A stretch of 64,000 nt of DNA from Bostrychus sinensis (GCA_020698575.1 CM036243.1:17256903-17320902), one strand, 5' to 3'. Positions 45,526 to 58,317 are shown, counted from the first letter of the stretch. The notes: a model not told the origin generated them from the sequence alone. Made by a program: numbers and translations.

Positions 45526-45669
45526 CTTTCTCCTCTCTGGAATCGGAAGAAAAGATTAGCATCAAAGTTTACAAAGATGGAGGAAGTACTCGGTGGAAGT
45601 TATTCAGCTCAAGAAATGCATTAACACATTAAAAAATTAGGACTTATTACTGATCCTTGCTGGCTGAGG
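45526..45669 (+). repeat. Local duplication C, copy 1
   Basis: TTTCTCCTCTCTGGAATC, GTTATTCAGCTCAAGAAATG and AGGACTTATTACTGATCC, then TGCTGG. Matched in order by 46047-46210. Confidence 0.85.
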
Positions 45670-46046
45670 CATATTTTCAGGTGTTCCAACAAGGCAGCCA
45701 TGACATTCAACATTTCATATAATACTCTAGTCTTACCTGTCTGTGTTTTGGCGAGAACCTGGCAATACAATTGACATCAAAGGAAAGTACAGTTATGGGC
45801 CGAGGAAGAAATTGTTTTTGAAGAAGATCCGACACACAATCTAAATGCTGTTTTGGTCGGCCTGGATTCATCTTGGTTTAGCCCTATTTTAGACCTAGTT
45901 TAGTCCTGGATTTGTCCTGGATTGGTCAAGGTTTCTGAGGTACTATGATGTGTTAAGTCTGTTATGTTGTTCTATTTGCTCAGTTTTACTAGCTGTATAC
46001 TGTAAATGTCTTTTCACAGACATTATGCCTATATTTATCACAGATG

Positions 46047-46210
46047 TTTTTTCTCCTCTCTGGAATCCAAAAAAAAAAAAAAAAAAAAAAGAATAAGTTT
46101 ACAGAAATAGAAGAAGCACACAGTGGTGGTTATTCAGCAAGAGAAATGTACCTGGGACATTTTTAATACATAAAAAATCAGGACTTATTACTGTTCCCTG
46201 CTGGGTCGAG
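46047..46210 (+). repeat. Local duplication C, copy 2
   Basis: TTTTCTCCTCTCTGGAATCC, a poly-A insertion, GTTATTCAGCAAGAGAAATG and AGGACTTATTACTGTTCC, then TGCTGG. Direct orientation, offset about 520 bases. Confidence 0.85.
46069..46090. repeat. Poly-A tract, 22 bases
   Basis: Lies inside the second copy of a local duplication and is absent from the first, so it arose after the duplication. Confidence 0.95.
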
Positions 46211-46379
46211 ACTGCTTTAGCTTACAGTCGAAACAATTCACCATATGACTAACTTTAAACTCTCATCAACCAGCCCAGGAAAGCTGTATATCATGCAAGG
46301 TGATTGAACATATGTTAGAGCCCTATTCTAGAGCAATTCCAACTCAATCTGTATTGAATCCACTATCTCTATAATGATA

Positions 46380-46780
46380 TTCTGTTCTCGTAAGAGGCCC
46401 AGCACACCATGATTGCGAACCAGTTATTTTCTCCACCGACGTAAACCACAACTGTTGCATTTTTGATAAGCTGTATCCATCATGCAATAGCTTTAAACCG
46501 GCGATACAATGAGCTGCAATGGGATGTATGGCAGCTGATTCTGAAGCAATCAATGGCGACAGCGAAGGTAAACACAGTGCTAAATGTCAGCCGTGGCCAT
46601 TGCTCCGCCACAATATCGCCCCGGGGGAAGCGAGAGACCCAAATAACCAAAATCAATAATCTAATCATTTCATATTCAAATCACGCCAGCCATGAGATCT
46701 TATTGCAGTTTCATATCCCCAGTGTGCTGATGTGCGCCAATCAACAGGCCTGAGCGGCATCGCAAACACGGCCATTCAGA
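46380..46780. promoter_or_regulatory. Repeat-poor block, candidate conserved non-coding DNA
   Basis: About 400 bases with mixed AT/GC content and several CpGs, no repeat similarity, and homeodomain-type cores (AATCAATAATCTAATCA). Short ORFs run on both strands but none matches a family I know. Confidence 0.28.
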
Positions 46781-47439
46781 GAGCAGCAGGAGGGTTTCAG
46801 CATGGACATCCTTAGACCATGATGTCTTTTATGTTTATGATTACACTATCAAACATATAACATCTGAAGATAGTGTGTGACAGCAACGATTCCTGTGAGG
46901 ATGGATGTCATCACTGTACACATGATAAAATAGGATATGTAGAAGTAAAGACATATCATACAATAATAATGTTTCAACTCTATTTATTTTATGGCCGTGT
47001 CAGATATACAAGCTTAGTCTGTACGGTAAATTGCATAGGGAAGAAAATTAAATAAGAATAGAATAAAGTATGACAGACAAAACAAGCATAGAAATTGTTT
47101 ATGTCAAAAAAGGTAATAGCAAATTTATTCTGCATATTTCTACTAATGTGAAACATATTTAATTAAAATATAATGTAAAGACGTATGTTGTGTCACATGC
47201 CTGAGGGTACGGGTGTCCTCTCTATAGTATGCATAATTAGAAACATGAATGCTAAAAATACAAATACAGTACATATAAAAGTACATATATGTGTTCATTC
47301 ATGTTTTAAAAAATTGATGTGGCACATCCAAGTACTTCAAAACCTGTTACACTTTAAAATGGTGTCATCACTGATTATAAATGATATTAAACATTAGCCT
47401 TTTGCAGTGTTTTGGAGTTTAACATTTTGAGGAGTACAC

Positions 47440-47605
47440 GTTTTATTATATCCAATAAGGATGCAGTGTTTTGTTAGTTTTTTGGTGTTGAAAGTTCACA
47501 AACCAGAAAAGGAACTAATGATTAGTTTTGGATGTGGATCACTTTACAGGGTAGGACTGTAATGCCTTTGTGGAGGTTCATGCCCTCCAAGTGCTTCTAC
47601 TCTAC
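47440..47605 (+). repeat. Composite repeat fragment
   Basis: Carries AAGGAACTAATGATTAG, GGTAGGACTGTAATGCC and CCTCCAAGTGCTTCTAC, i.e. pieces of the first module and the 3' segment, but little of the tRNA-like part. Confidence 0.55.
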
Positions 47606-48772
47606 TGTTTGTGTCCATATTCTTAAATAATTCTTTCTTAAAAATTGTTCTGTTATTGTAAAACTACCAAACAAAGTACAAGTGCTGAAACAAAATTAGG
47701 CACATTTGCACAGTAGGTACTAACATTATAAAAAGGTGGACTATTAAACAAATATTGTAACAGGCTTGTTATTAGTTGTGAAATTCAAAGCAATGGTGCA
47801 GTGCAAGCTGCTATGTTTTTATGACCTGTTCTGAAATCAAATATTCATCTTATGCTACTTTAATCTTTGATATTGATGACTTTTCATGATGAAGGGATTT
47901 GCAATTCTCACATTTAAACCTTTTAAACTATGCATATCATTCATCTAGCACAAAAATGTAAAAAGAAATGACATGAAAGTTGAAAGAGCAGCACAGTTAC
48001 AGATGGGCCATAAGCTCTGGCCAAATCCCATCCCTGTACTTCATTTACATGTTATAGAAAGAAACAGAAAAGCACATTTTTTAACATTTCTTTAGAGTTT
48101 ATAAGGCCAGCACTTTCAGAGATACAATGCTTTACTAAGTTTTGTTTTGTTTGGAATTTTTGCACCCAGATAGAACAACAAACCTCTACAGTGTGTGATA
48201 TGGATAATTGAACTGGTAAACAGACACATGGAGGCAAAACATCTGCGAGTGCATCTGCTCATCACAACAGTGGAAAGCCACCCTCACTATATACACAATT
48301 ATCTTGGGCTGAAAAGCACAATGTTGCAAGAAGAATCACGGCACAGGAAAGAGAAGAGTGATTCGCTAGCTCGACTTGTTTGTTGTTTCATACAGCCACT
48401 TCACACAAATAAGAAGATGTATCCTTTCAGGAATACAGTGGCTGTAAATAGCTGCTTTTTTACAAGTTGTTGACAAAGAGCATCTCTGTGGGCTAGTCCC
48501 TTCAGTGAGATATGTGTGTGTGAGTCCCCTGGTCCCTCATCATGATCCTAGCAGGGAAAAAGTGCACATAAGGGACAGACTATTATCTTCAGTCAACAGG
48601 ATGCACAAGCACTACACATTACACTGACAAATCACAAAAGAGATGCCCTGAAGTGTGGCTCAAACTGTTTGGAATGAGATTAAATGTAAACAGCTAATAG
48701 CTATAGGCGTGTGGTAGTATAATCTCAAACTATATTATTAGCAGTTTCTAATTTTACAGAGATTAGTACAAC

Positions 48773-49597
48773 TAGGGGTGTTAGAAAATATCAATTCTGA
48801 AAAATATTCCCATAAAATATTGCCCAATAAAACACAATATCAATATCATAAATGGACAATGTTTTAACTTATTGTAAAACACGTGGGTGTCTAGATGTAA
48901 TGTTTCTTCTTATAAAATAATCCACAACCACTTAGGCTCTTGCTCAGAGAAACTTTTTATTCTCCATTTCTTGAACATCCGTTAACTTATTTATATGCAA
49001 ACATTCATGTTGCTTACTTTTGAAGTGCATTTAAACCACAGACCAACAATACATTTTATAACTAATAAAAAACATGTATGCACTTTCATTTTGTTTTTGA
49101 ACTTGTTTGTGAAATACAGTTGCAGTTCTCATTGTGATATACAAGTATAAAAGTGTTTTGTTTTTAAACATATTTTAAGAAAGAATGTAGAATATTATCT
49201 ATAACAATAATAATGCATGTGCCTTTTCTCAGAGTGCTCTACAATTAGGTGCATTATTCATTCACTTCTCAGTCACACTACCGCTGTAGCCACAACTGCC
49301 CTGGGGCCCTCACAGAATCTGCACCTATAAATTTGTGCCTACGGCCTCTCCGACGACCACCAAACACAGTCACACATGAGGAAATATCTTGCCCAAGAAC
49401 TCAACAACAGTATGCAATGCTGAAAAAACAAGGATCAAACCGCCAGCCTTCAGGTTAGAGGGTGAACATCTCTACAGACTGAGCTATTGCCGCCTATGTT
49501 ACAGTATTGTGATTTAACAATATCTATTGTATCATAAGATTTATATTTTGATACTGTATGTATCGTATTGCAAGGTTCTTGCAAATATTCAGCCCTA
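48773..49597. mobile_element. Probable hAT-type element carrying a SINE
   Basis: The left end TAGGGGTGTTAGAAAA and right end ATTCAGCCCTA resemble the TAGGGCTG family, with ATATCAATAT-type subterminal motifs at both sides. The flanking octamers (AGTACAAC and ATTGTAAC) agree at only five of eight bases, so the insertion is old or the boundaries are off. A tRNA-derived SINE sits inside at about 49222-49497. Confidence 0.6.
49222..49497 (-). mobile_element. tRNA-derived SINE
   Basis: On the minus strand the head begins GGCGGCAATAGCTCAGTC with an A-box-like TAGCTCAGTCTGTAGAG and a B-box-like GGTTTGATCC. A body follows with the TTGGGCAAGATATTTCC motif seen in many fish tRNA-type SINEs. The tail ends in a GTAGAGCACTCTGAG-type motif. 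Pol III box spacing fits a tRNA relative; it is not a functional tRNA gene. Confidence 0.82.
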
Positions 49598-50809
49598 ATT
49601 GTAACTAATACTAATTTAACTTATAACTTTATTATGGAGGACTAAACACAAAAAGGGAAAAGTTGTAAGCTAGGCATAAAGATTTAGCTTTGAAGATTAC
49701 ATTTTTAGAGGTTTGGAATATTGATTTGGTAAAACCTCTGAATAACCACTCAGACATAAGCCACCACATTTCAGCAAAAGGGATGGAACAATAACCAGTT
49801 TTCAGGTGCTTTTCCATTAACAGCTGAAAATGCAGCACTTTCAGAAGTAACTTTTTACTTATATATATTTATTCGTTTCATAAAATTTTCATGTTTACAA
49901 TTTAAAATGAATGAAGTTGCATTTTGTAAGAGGCAATGCAAAGTATCTCTTTCATATAAGCCTTTAAAAAGATTTTTTTAAGCTTTAACTGCAATACTGA
50001 GGATGCTGTGATTGTTAGATCAAGGTTATCATTCACTGAGAATCTCATAGTGAGGACTGAACTATGTATGAATCCTCAGAAAAAGAAAAGGTTGTAAGTA
50101 ATAAATGTTTGGCTTTGAAGAATGCATTAGTTATAGGTTCTGAATATATACGTGACACAATGTTTGATTAGCCATGTAGTCATATGGCAACCAAGTTTCA
50201 CCATCAGTAAAGCCTAAGGTAGAGCCTAGAACACATTATGACTGTATCAACCTTTTTATTTAATGTAGCAGTTAGCATACCTAATTATAGCATATGACCA
50301 AAAGGCTAGCTCCTACAACTCACAGCTATAATGTGTCACGTTTGTCATAAGGCAGATTACAGCGGCTCAGTGGCTAAGAAGGAACACGTTGATGTTTGCA
50401 TGAGTGACTGAGGGGAAGAGGAGAGGAAGCATGGCCGCAGCACATTCACACATTAACACACTCACACCTGGAGCAGTCTCGCACTACTGGACACTGAGCT
50501 GCCGCTGCTGCAACGGAGCAGCAAAAGGTTAAGAGCCCAGAGGTCGTGGCCCTGATGGCAGCCGGAGAGGGATTTCAAGTGCAAGGATTTTCACAGCTAC
50601 TGTACTAGCCAGATTTGAAAGTGTGACCTTTGAGTCACAAGCTCATTTCCTCAGAGCCTGATCTGTTACTGCGGGTCAATACACGACTGGTGAGGCTAAA
50701 AGTGATGCTGCACTCAGATAGCAGCCACTGGTGCTATACTCATCACTATCAATCACTATGCTGGGTTAACTAAGTAGCAGAAGATGTACAGAGCTGCACA
50801 AAAGTCTTA

Positions 50810-50862
50810 GACCTCTGCCAAGGCACTGGCCATATCTCACAATGATAAAGATATAATACAAT
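50810..50862 (-). repeat. Composite repeat fragment (reverse)
   Basis: ACCTCTGCCAAGGCACTGGC followed by CATATCTCACAATGATAAAG. It sits inside or beside a GTGCAAAAGT-type element end (GAGCTGCACAAAAGTCTTAG, about 50792). Confidence 0.6.
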
Positions 50863-50879
50863 TGAACCACAATTTGTAT

Positions 50880-51115
50880 ATTTTGTCTGTATCTCAAAAC
50901 AGTACAGAATCACTTAAAACACTGATTCTAAACAGTGATCTGGATCGCACTAAATTTAATTTAATTTAAATGCTATCCTTGCCTCATTACTACCAATTTT
51001 TAAAACATAAAAGTCTATATTTTAAAAGTCAATACTAACAGGGGCCATGATGATTACTAAAGCCATCTTAGTTAACATCATTTGTCGCCTCTCCCTAAAA
51101 CCTTTGGATAGCATA
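50880..51115 (-). repeat. GTGCTGTGCAAAAGTTTTAG-type DNA element, copy 3 (reverse)
   Basis: Contains CTCAAAACAGTACAGAATC, ACAGTGATCTGGATCGC and CTCTCCCTAAAACCTTTGG. Confidence 0.55.
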
Positions 51116-51519
51116 TTTAACCACATCTTGTTTTACACCTTCACTTTGTTTATGTAAACTAAAACATGAGTGTGTGTGCATTGTACTAAGCCTTATTTGG
51201 AATCATTAATTTAGTTTTGTACAAAGCCATGATTACTCAGCCCTAACACATGAACAACTATAGATAGCTCCACAGATAAAAGCAGCACTTGTGAATGATG
51301 CAGAGGTTGCTTGGTTGGGTGACTCTATTCTTATTCCTGAGTTTCCTCCTCCATTACAGTATGTGTCAGGTCTAGTGTTTCACAGACATCTGCTTTGTGC
51401 CTGGGCCCTCAGTCTGTCTGCCTGTGTGTGTTTGAGCGCGTACATGTGTGCACACGAGGGAACAAGACTCGGTCTAATTGCAGTGGGCCCATCTGCTGAT
51501 TCTGGAAAACAGGGCCTGA

Positions 51520-51522
<3 letters not shown>

Positions 51523-51556
<34 letters not shown>

Positions 51557-51567
51557 GCACACACACA
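51523..51567. repeat. (CA)n microsatellite
   Basis: CA array of about 45 bases with a GCGC interruption near its right end. It generates spurious HTHT- or VCVC-type ORFs on the two strands. Confidence 0.97.
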
Positions 51568-51952
51568 GTACAGAGAAAGATACAACATGCATACACAAGG
51601 CACAAGTGTCTGCCTCAAAGCCTTCAACTTGGACCCTGGACAGCATTGACTGGCATGCTTTACAATATGCGCTCTATTGTGCTGGGACAAAGGGCTTTCG
51701 ACTGAAGGCAAAGGTCAAATTATAAGACAATAAGCCTTTATGCATGGGCCAAAAACTGTGGGCCAGAGGAGGGTGTCTGTGTCTGACATCAGGTGCACAC
51801 TGTGGCAAGGCAGCAACAAACTTAAACCCTGTTGTTTTAATAAGAAAAATCATCTTATCACTATAGAAGGCTAGTAAAAAGACATAAACTATCTTGAAAT
51901 CATAGCTTTAACAACATGTAATGGTAAAGTGCTCTTAATTATACATAGAAAA

Positions 51953-52326
51953 TAGGGCTGTACAATAATCAAATCAAAATCGCAATTTTAATTGTCACAA
52001 TTAGCAAAGCAGCTTCAATTATTTACTTATTATTTAATGTCCACTGCAGAGAAGAAAATATCCCGTCTCTACAGGGTCTTAATCTGTATAAACCGTGCTA
52101 CAGTTTAAACCTTTACAGACAGGAGCTGAAAGGCCTGTGATTCCTTGTATTAGATTAGCAGTGAATACTTCAGTTTTCTCTCAAGTGTCATTGCTCCATC
52201 ACATGTTTAAATTATATACTGTGAACTGTACATTGATTTTAAAAAATATATCGCAAATCCAATCGCAATTGCAATATCTGTCAGAAAAATCGGAATTAGA
52301 TATTTTTTCAATATCATTCAGCCCTA
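51953..52326. mobile_element. hAT-type MITE with TAGGGCTG ends
   Basis: A 374-bp element starts TAGGGCTGTACAAT and ends CATTCAGCCCTA. It is flanked by an exact 8-bp duplication, ATAGAAAA, at 51945-51952 and 52327-52334. The subterminal regions contain inverted AATCGCAATT-type repeats. Non-coding and internally derived; a Tc1-like remnant begins about 46 bp further right. Confidence 0.93.
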
Positions 52327-52371
52327 ATAGAAAATATATATATTCCACCTACAGACTAAAATATTGCTAAC

Positions 52372-52715
52372 TATGCTGATGAAGCATAACATTCTGACCA
52401 CCTGACTATTACTGGTGGTGGTCATAATGTCCTTGGACTACTTTTGATACTGACCACTGCAGATGGTGATCACCTCAGAAAAGCTGCAGTTTCGGAGATG
52501 CTTTGACCCAGTCAACTAGATATCACGATTTGGCCCTTATCAAACTCATCAAAGCATTGCATTATCATGCTTCTAATAAACATATCAACTTTGATGACAA
52601 AAATTCACATGCTGCCATATATATTCCACCTACTAACAGGTGCCATGATAAAGAGATAATCTGTGTTATTCACTTCACCTGTCAGTGGTCATAATGTTTT
52701 GCCTGATTGGTGTAT
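52372..52715 (-). pseudogene. Tc1-like transposon remnant, both ends kept
   Basis: The left GCATAACATTCTGACCACC and right GGTCATAATGTTTTGCC form the inverted repeats of the same Tc1-type family as the 33.5-kb copy. Between them only the amino-terminal part of the transposase region remains on the minus strand, with stops and an internal deletion, so the copy is a dead, MITE-sized derivative of about 340 bp. Confidence 0.78.
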
Positions 52716-53419
52716 ATGAACATCCAGACCCTCTCACCACACAATTACAGTTCCAACATATAATGAATAAACCAGAATAACTGTTGTAATCTTACATACT
52801 TTTACATCAGCAAGTTCACATTGTGCTCATCTTCCCATGCCTTTGTGACCTATATTCTTTTGTTCCTTGCGTTACATTTAATCTTTGTTTAGCAGATGAA
52901 ACTGATATGGGTCGTATTCCAATCCAATCTGTGCTCTCATTAGCGTGTCCCTAAATGAAGGCTGTGTTTGTGCATGTGGAACGGGAAACACCTGTTTCAC
53001 ACCAAGAAAGCACTCCCTTTTACATCCCCCACATGAAGACTGATACATCCCCTTCCCTTTTTTACTTATTGTTCCTGCAGAATAAAGACAACATGTAGCC
53101 TTGATACCACAGAATTAGATTTCAAAGGCCTTCAAAATGATATGAGAGACAAGGAAGGAAATTGGGGCAGAAATACTGCAAAGGAATTGCATTAAGGACA
53201 CACAAAATGAACATGGAAAAACTGCATTTTCTCTCTGTATGGTATCTGATCAAATCTAACATGTCCATAATTATTCATCAAGTATTTTGAGTGTTTTTAA
53301 AGCTATTGTCCTCTAAGTAATGTCCACTGCATTTTAGAAAGGCAGAATCTGTTATTATTGTATTATAGTATTGGATATATTAGCTGCTTGGGGTGAGAAG
53401 CCATTATTTGAGAACACAG

Positions 53420-53625
53420 ATCACAAAAATGTAAGCTGTATCATATAAAGAAGCCAGACTCTGCCTTTCCAAAATCCTCCTTTTATAAGTCATCTGAAAT
53501 GTTGCCAGTTAACTTGAATTAGCTGCACTGTTTTTGTAGGTATTTTCTACTTTACCAGAATTTAGTTGGCCTTCCAAGTTTTGAGATGTGTTGCTGCCAT
53601 GGAAAATAACCCTATATTGTTTTGT
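53420..53625 (+). repeat. Dispersed repeat (CTGCCTTTCCAAA ... GAGATGTGTTGC), copy 1
   Basis: ACTCTGCCTTTCCAAAATC, CATCTGAAATGTTGCCAG, and TTTTGAGATGTGTTGCTGCC. It shares order and spacing with the copy at 56.7 kb. Confidence 0.58.
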
Positions 53626-53769
53626 AAATTGCCTTTTTCTACATGTAATTTTACATTAATGTCTATTGTTTATTTCAAAATGAATACTCAGTAGATCAAA
53701 TTTAGCTAACTTAAATACATCTATCCCAACACATTAAAGACAGCAACCTTATTCACTTTACTCTACACC

Positions 53770-54120
53770 CTTTCAATCAATAGAGAGGAGGATTCCACTG
53801 AAAAAGTGGCCTCTGGATTTTTACACAGGAAAATACGGAGCATATTTCTCCATAGTGATGTCAGACACGAGACACTCACTATAGCTGTCGATAACATGAA
53901 AACTGCACCCTACTCTACTCGTCAATAAACTGAATGTGCAATTCATCAGGCCGACTCTAGGAGACAGTATTTCTAATTAAAAAGGAGCTCGTAAATTCGA
54001 CATTTTACAGGCCCGGCTCAGCTTGTAAATACACTGTAAATAAGTTGCGGTGAATAGCTTCATGGGCAGATGAAGGTCTGGCTTTGCAGTTAAACCTCCA
54101 GTGATGCCTTTAAGGAACAA
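53770..54120. promoter_or_regulatory. Repeat-poor block, candidate conserved non-coding DNA
   Basis: About 350 unique-looking bases with TAATTAAAAA, TGTAAATA forkhead-type sites and several CpGs, set between transposon fragments. Function is inference from composition. Confidence 0.25.
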
Positions 54121-54469
54121 ATGGAAAGAATTGCTGTTTTATCTCAGTACATTGTCTTGTCCAGTATTGTATGAAGTCAATTTTGAATAAGTTGCGGCAT
54201 TGTGTAAAATGTAAATATAAACAGAATGCATCTGCAAATTTCATGAAACTATATTTTATTCACAATAAAGCATACACAACATATCAGGTGTTAAAACCTA
54301 AATATTTTACTTTACAAAAATAAAAAATGTATATGTATTTTTATGGTAGCAACACATCAAAAAGGTTGGGACAGGGGCAAAAAAGGCTAGATAGGTAAGT
54401 AATATAGCTGCTTGAGGAGCATTTAGCAAGGAATTAGATCAACTGGCAGCACTTTAGTATGTTGACAAA

Positions 54470-54590
54470 AGCCTGGATATAAGAAGTGGGCTGCGTCAAG
54501 AAGGGCATCTGGAGTGAAACCTATCAAGTCAAATCACTACACACTAGAAGGATTTGCTGTAGCAACCCCAGAAAGGCAAACCTAAAGTCT
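54470..54590 (+). repeat. SINE tail-type fragment
   Basis: GGGCTGCGTCAAGAAGGGCA, ATCACTACACACTAGAAGG and TTGCTGTAGCAACCCCAG. Confidence 0.68.
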
Positions 54591-54701
54591 TGTTTCCAAA
54601 AGTAACCATCAGCCTGTCTGACTTTTATTTTGAAATATTTTCATTTGTGTGACAGTATTTGGCAGACAAAGTGCTTAGAAGTGTAGTGCGGCCCTCTACA
54701 G

Positions 54702-55300
54702 TAGAGACCTACAGCTGGACCCGCCCTAAATCCTCCGGGATCGGGTGGTACTTGACATGGTTTCATGTGGGAGTGGGCGGTCAAGCAAAAACATACTCCT
54801 GAGCATCCCGATTGTACAATTATACCAGTCTTTACCGTAGCAGTCGCATCTAAATGTGGGCGAGTGTGCAGCTTACCGGCGCAGCATTACGGTAACATGC
54901 AGCTGCGAAGAGCAGCAGGGAAAGTAAACACAGCAGAAAGAGCACGGAGAGCGAAACTAGGAACCATGCTTTTTATCCTCCGCAGTATGAAACACAGGAT
55001 CTGTAGCCCAATAACAAACACTGCACATGAACCCAGAGCTTAAACTGCCCATTAAATATGAGTTAGCTTTCTGCTCCTCTCCTGAACACTGTGTGTGTGG
55101 CTGTGGCATGTGTCAGTACAAGCAGACACACTGGTGCCCCATGGAAGTCATTTTAAAATTTCTCGAGACCTGCCGGGACCCATGGGAATCCCTTGGGCGG
55201 TCAGGCCATGGTAGACATTGGGACCAGCGCAGGAGCGGTCAGAGAGCCTTCGGGAGCGAGCAGGAGCAGGATAGAAAAGTCAGTCCCATGCAGGTCTCTA
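54702..55300. mobile_element. Non-autonomous DNA transposon with TAGAGACCT ends
   Basis: TAGAGACCTACAG at the left and ATGCAGGTCTCTA at the right pair as inverted repeats (TAGAGACCT, then A or G, CA). The inner borders share CGGGA and GGGCGGTCA motifs, and the element is GC-richer than its surroundings. No exact duplication was found at the borders. Its two short ORFs show no known domain. Confidence 0.6.
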
Positions 55301-56659
55301 CAGTCCTGGCAGAATTCTTTCCCACTTTTGGCCTACATTTGACTGTGAAAGAAGTGCAGCACTTATTATTCCATACTTTGTAATGCATTATTATTATGTA
55401 TGACGTCACAAAAGTATTGAAAGTATCAATATTGTTATTAAAGTATTGACACTCAGTATCGTGTCACAAAACATTGCAATATTACAAAATCAGTATTTTT
55501 TCCCAGCCCTATTATGCTCTATAGTGATTGAAATATGGTTTTGTTAGATTACAAACAATTACAGCTTTTTTTGGAATTAAGGTTGTATTTTATTTTATTT
55601 TTATATTCATTGTGAAACTCGGTTCGTCAGATATGATTGGATTAGCAGTTAGAGAGCACACATTTGTCAGGCCAATTACACCTCTCCCTGGCACAGATGG
55701 AACCGCCGCGATCTCCAGGGAGGACTATGGGTCACGTACTATCCTAGTTTTAAAATACTACTTCATACTGTGTCTGCAAAAACAACAACACACCAGGTGC
55801 ACTGCATGACTAGTCCGTAGACCTAAATAACAATAGCTTCTGAGTCAACAATTCTCATGTTAGGGGGCAATATACTGTGTAACCTTACCTCAAATTGTCT
55901 TCTTTCTGTGTCCGAGTGAAATCCTAAAACATCACATCTCAGTGGCGGCAGGGTGTCTCAGTCCTGAAGGAAAAAAAGCAAAGTGCATTGAGTAGATTCA
56001 TAGGGAATGGTATATTCGGTGGACTGTCATTTGTTATAATGGAGACAGATAGCAGTAATAGGTGGGGAATATGGGGGGCAGTGTGAATAATAGCTCTTCT
56101 TCTGCTTGTGTGAACAGCCACTCCAATACAAAGTCTACACAAGCTAGCTTTAACTCATGATTGCTTGTTTAGCCTTCAGCTCCCGTAACAACCCCTTAAG
56201 TGTCAGAGTCTATAACAGTCTTGCTGGCAGTTTACAGCAACAAAGCTTCTCTTGAGCCATGATAACTGGTTTACATGGATAGCATGGTTATTCACACTTA
56301 GACCATAGAGTACCTCAAAAAAAAAAAAAAAAACAGAGAACATACTAGGTGTAGAAACATTAGATATTTTACCTTTTGATGAAAAACATTGGCTCATTTT
56401 GTTAACAATGACAACAAAACGTCTAAAAAAATTGTTAATACAGGGGCACCAAAAGCTAAAAATATAGCTGACATTGTAAAAAAGAGATGGTTTAGAAAAG
56501 CAGAGTCTGTATAATTCATATTGGATATATGGGATGCTCATAATCTTCAGGTAAAACCAGACATGACTCTGTGCTGGAACTCACTGCATGGATCAGGACC
56601 ACTTCCAGCAGTCAGTGTTAGTTCACACAGTCTGCACAAATCCAAAGTATAGCTGGGTT

Positions 56660-56845
56660 GTGTAAAGAAGAATACAGACACTGCCTTTCAAAAGATTTTA
56701 ATAGTTTCAAACCCATCATCTTATAGAAATGTTACCAATTTCCAGCCTTTTGTTGCTCCATCTCAACTTTCTGAGATGTGCTGCATTGCGTTGCATTTTA
56801 TTATTATTTATATTTTACAGCGTCCCAACTTTTTTGGAATAGTTG
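56660..56845 (+). repeat. Dispersed repeat, copy 2
   Basis: CACTGCCTTTCAAAAG, ATAGAAATGTTACCAATTTC, TTTCTGAGATGTGCTGC and CCCAACTTTTTTGGAATAG. A common teleost DNA-element end. A reverse fragment (GCAACACATCAAAAAGGTTG, 54350-54369) lies at 54.35 kb. Confidence 0.6.
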
Positions 56846-58317
56846 TCACTTGTGTTTTGCCTTTTCTCTTTGTGTGATCTATGACTGTATTTTTTTCTAT
56901 CTTTTCTCAATCCCTGACTCTACCTTTATAGAAGAATGCCTTTTTTCTTCACTCTTTTGCTCTGCTCCTGAACCTAATTCTCTTAGGGGTAAACACAGCA
57001 GCCTCATCTCGCCAGGGTCACTGTCAATGTGAGTGTGCAAGTCTCCACACAGGGGAGTCTTATGTGCTATGCAGGGACAGGGCTGAGGGAATGGCATATA
57101 CTGTATCTGTTTGGCCTTGAGTTTTCTCTTCCAAAGCTTTTGTTCGTTGTGCCATGAAAGATATTTAGTGAGGTATGACAAAAACAACTGCATTAAGGAT
57201 TCACAGTGTCACGGGCAGACCCTCTGAGGAGCTCCATGCCTTGGCTGTGCAGTAATTGGGACTATTAGCCAATGCAGGAGGCCATGAGCAATATCTTTAT
57301 GCTTGAGCGGGCCGGGGCTGCAGCAAAATATGGACATCCTACGCTAAGCTTGTTAAGAATTTGTATTAAAGTGTAAGCATTGGACTGACATTATATCCTT
57401 CTTGCATACCTTCATCCTGCTAATATACTGAGACTGCACAATAAATAGCCATTTTATTTTTAGACCTGTTACATGCGCATTAGTGTTCAATTTTCTTATT
57501 TCATACTGTACATTGTTTTGTTTTTTTGTTTTGTACATTTGTTTGTTCTGCTGCATTCACCACCCATTCCAAGAGCAATGCAGGTTATTTACTAAAACTG
57601 TGTTTAAGGAGCCGTTCATGCAAGAACACGGATCAGGATAATGCAACAGTAGGTTTAAAGAATGTGTAGTGAACCTATAAGGTCAGCAAGGGGCACTGTG
57701 CACCCTGCTGACAGTCATTACACACCAGACAAAGTCTTAGCTCCACTCTGCAACTTTCATTATAACTTTTTTATCTAGTGGTTTTTGGGGGCAGTGCTCA
57801 AAAACTCTAAAGCACAAATAATAATAATAATAGGATTTATTTGATCACAGAATACTGAAAAATCACCTGTAGAGGATGAGATGGACCATTGATCTAACAG
57901 TACTGTATTATGCAGAGAACCAGGAGTGCTCCGTGCATCTTCAGAGATATTCTGTGTAAAACGTGTGGGGAATTGGCCAGAGGCAATGGAGCATCGCAGA
58001 GAAGAGAAACAAGCTAAGTGCAAAACTCCAGCAGCACCTATACAACACCTCTATTCAGGCTGGCCTCGCGTGGAAACAGTTTATACATTATTCACAGTGT
58101 GCTGGTCAACAATAGAAGGATCAATGAGTGGAGAATAGAGGGTAAGAAGTGCAAAAGAAACAGGTTAGAAGCAGAGGTGAGGCTGCTATAAGAGGATTTG
58201 TATGAGTTTTATTTAAAAGCTCTTTACATGAACAAGAATTTCTGCTGTTCCTGCTTTTCTGCAGTCAGGCAACACAGGTCAGTGCATTTTTCAGAGAATA
58301 TTTGAGGAAAAAATTGT

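Noticed and set aside
49420..49497. Possible tRNA gene
   Set aside because: A- and B-box-like sites are present but the cloverleaf is degenerate and a SINE body follows; it is a SINE head. The same holds for 37320-37390.
54765..55383. Two plus-strand ORFs of 92 and 118 codons
   Set aside because: They lie in a non-autonomous transposon with inverted ends; no transposase or other domain can be seen.
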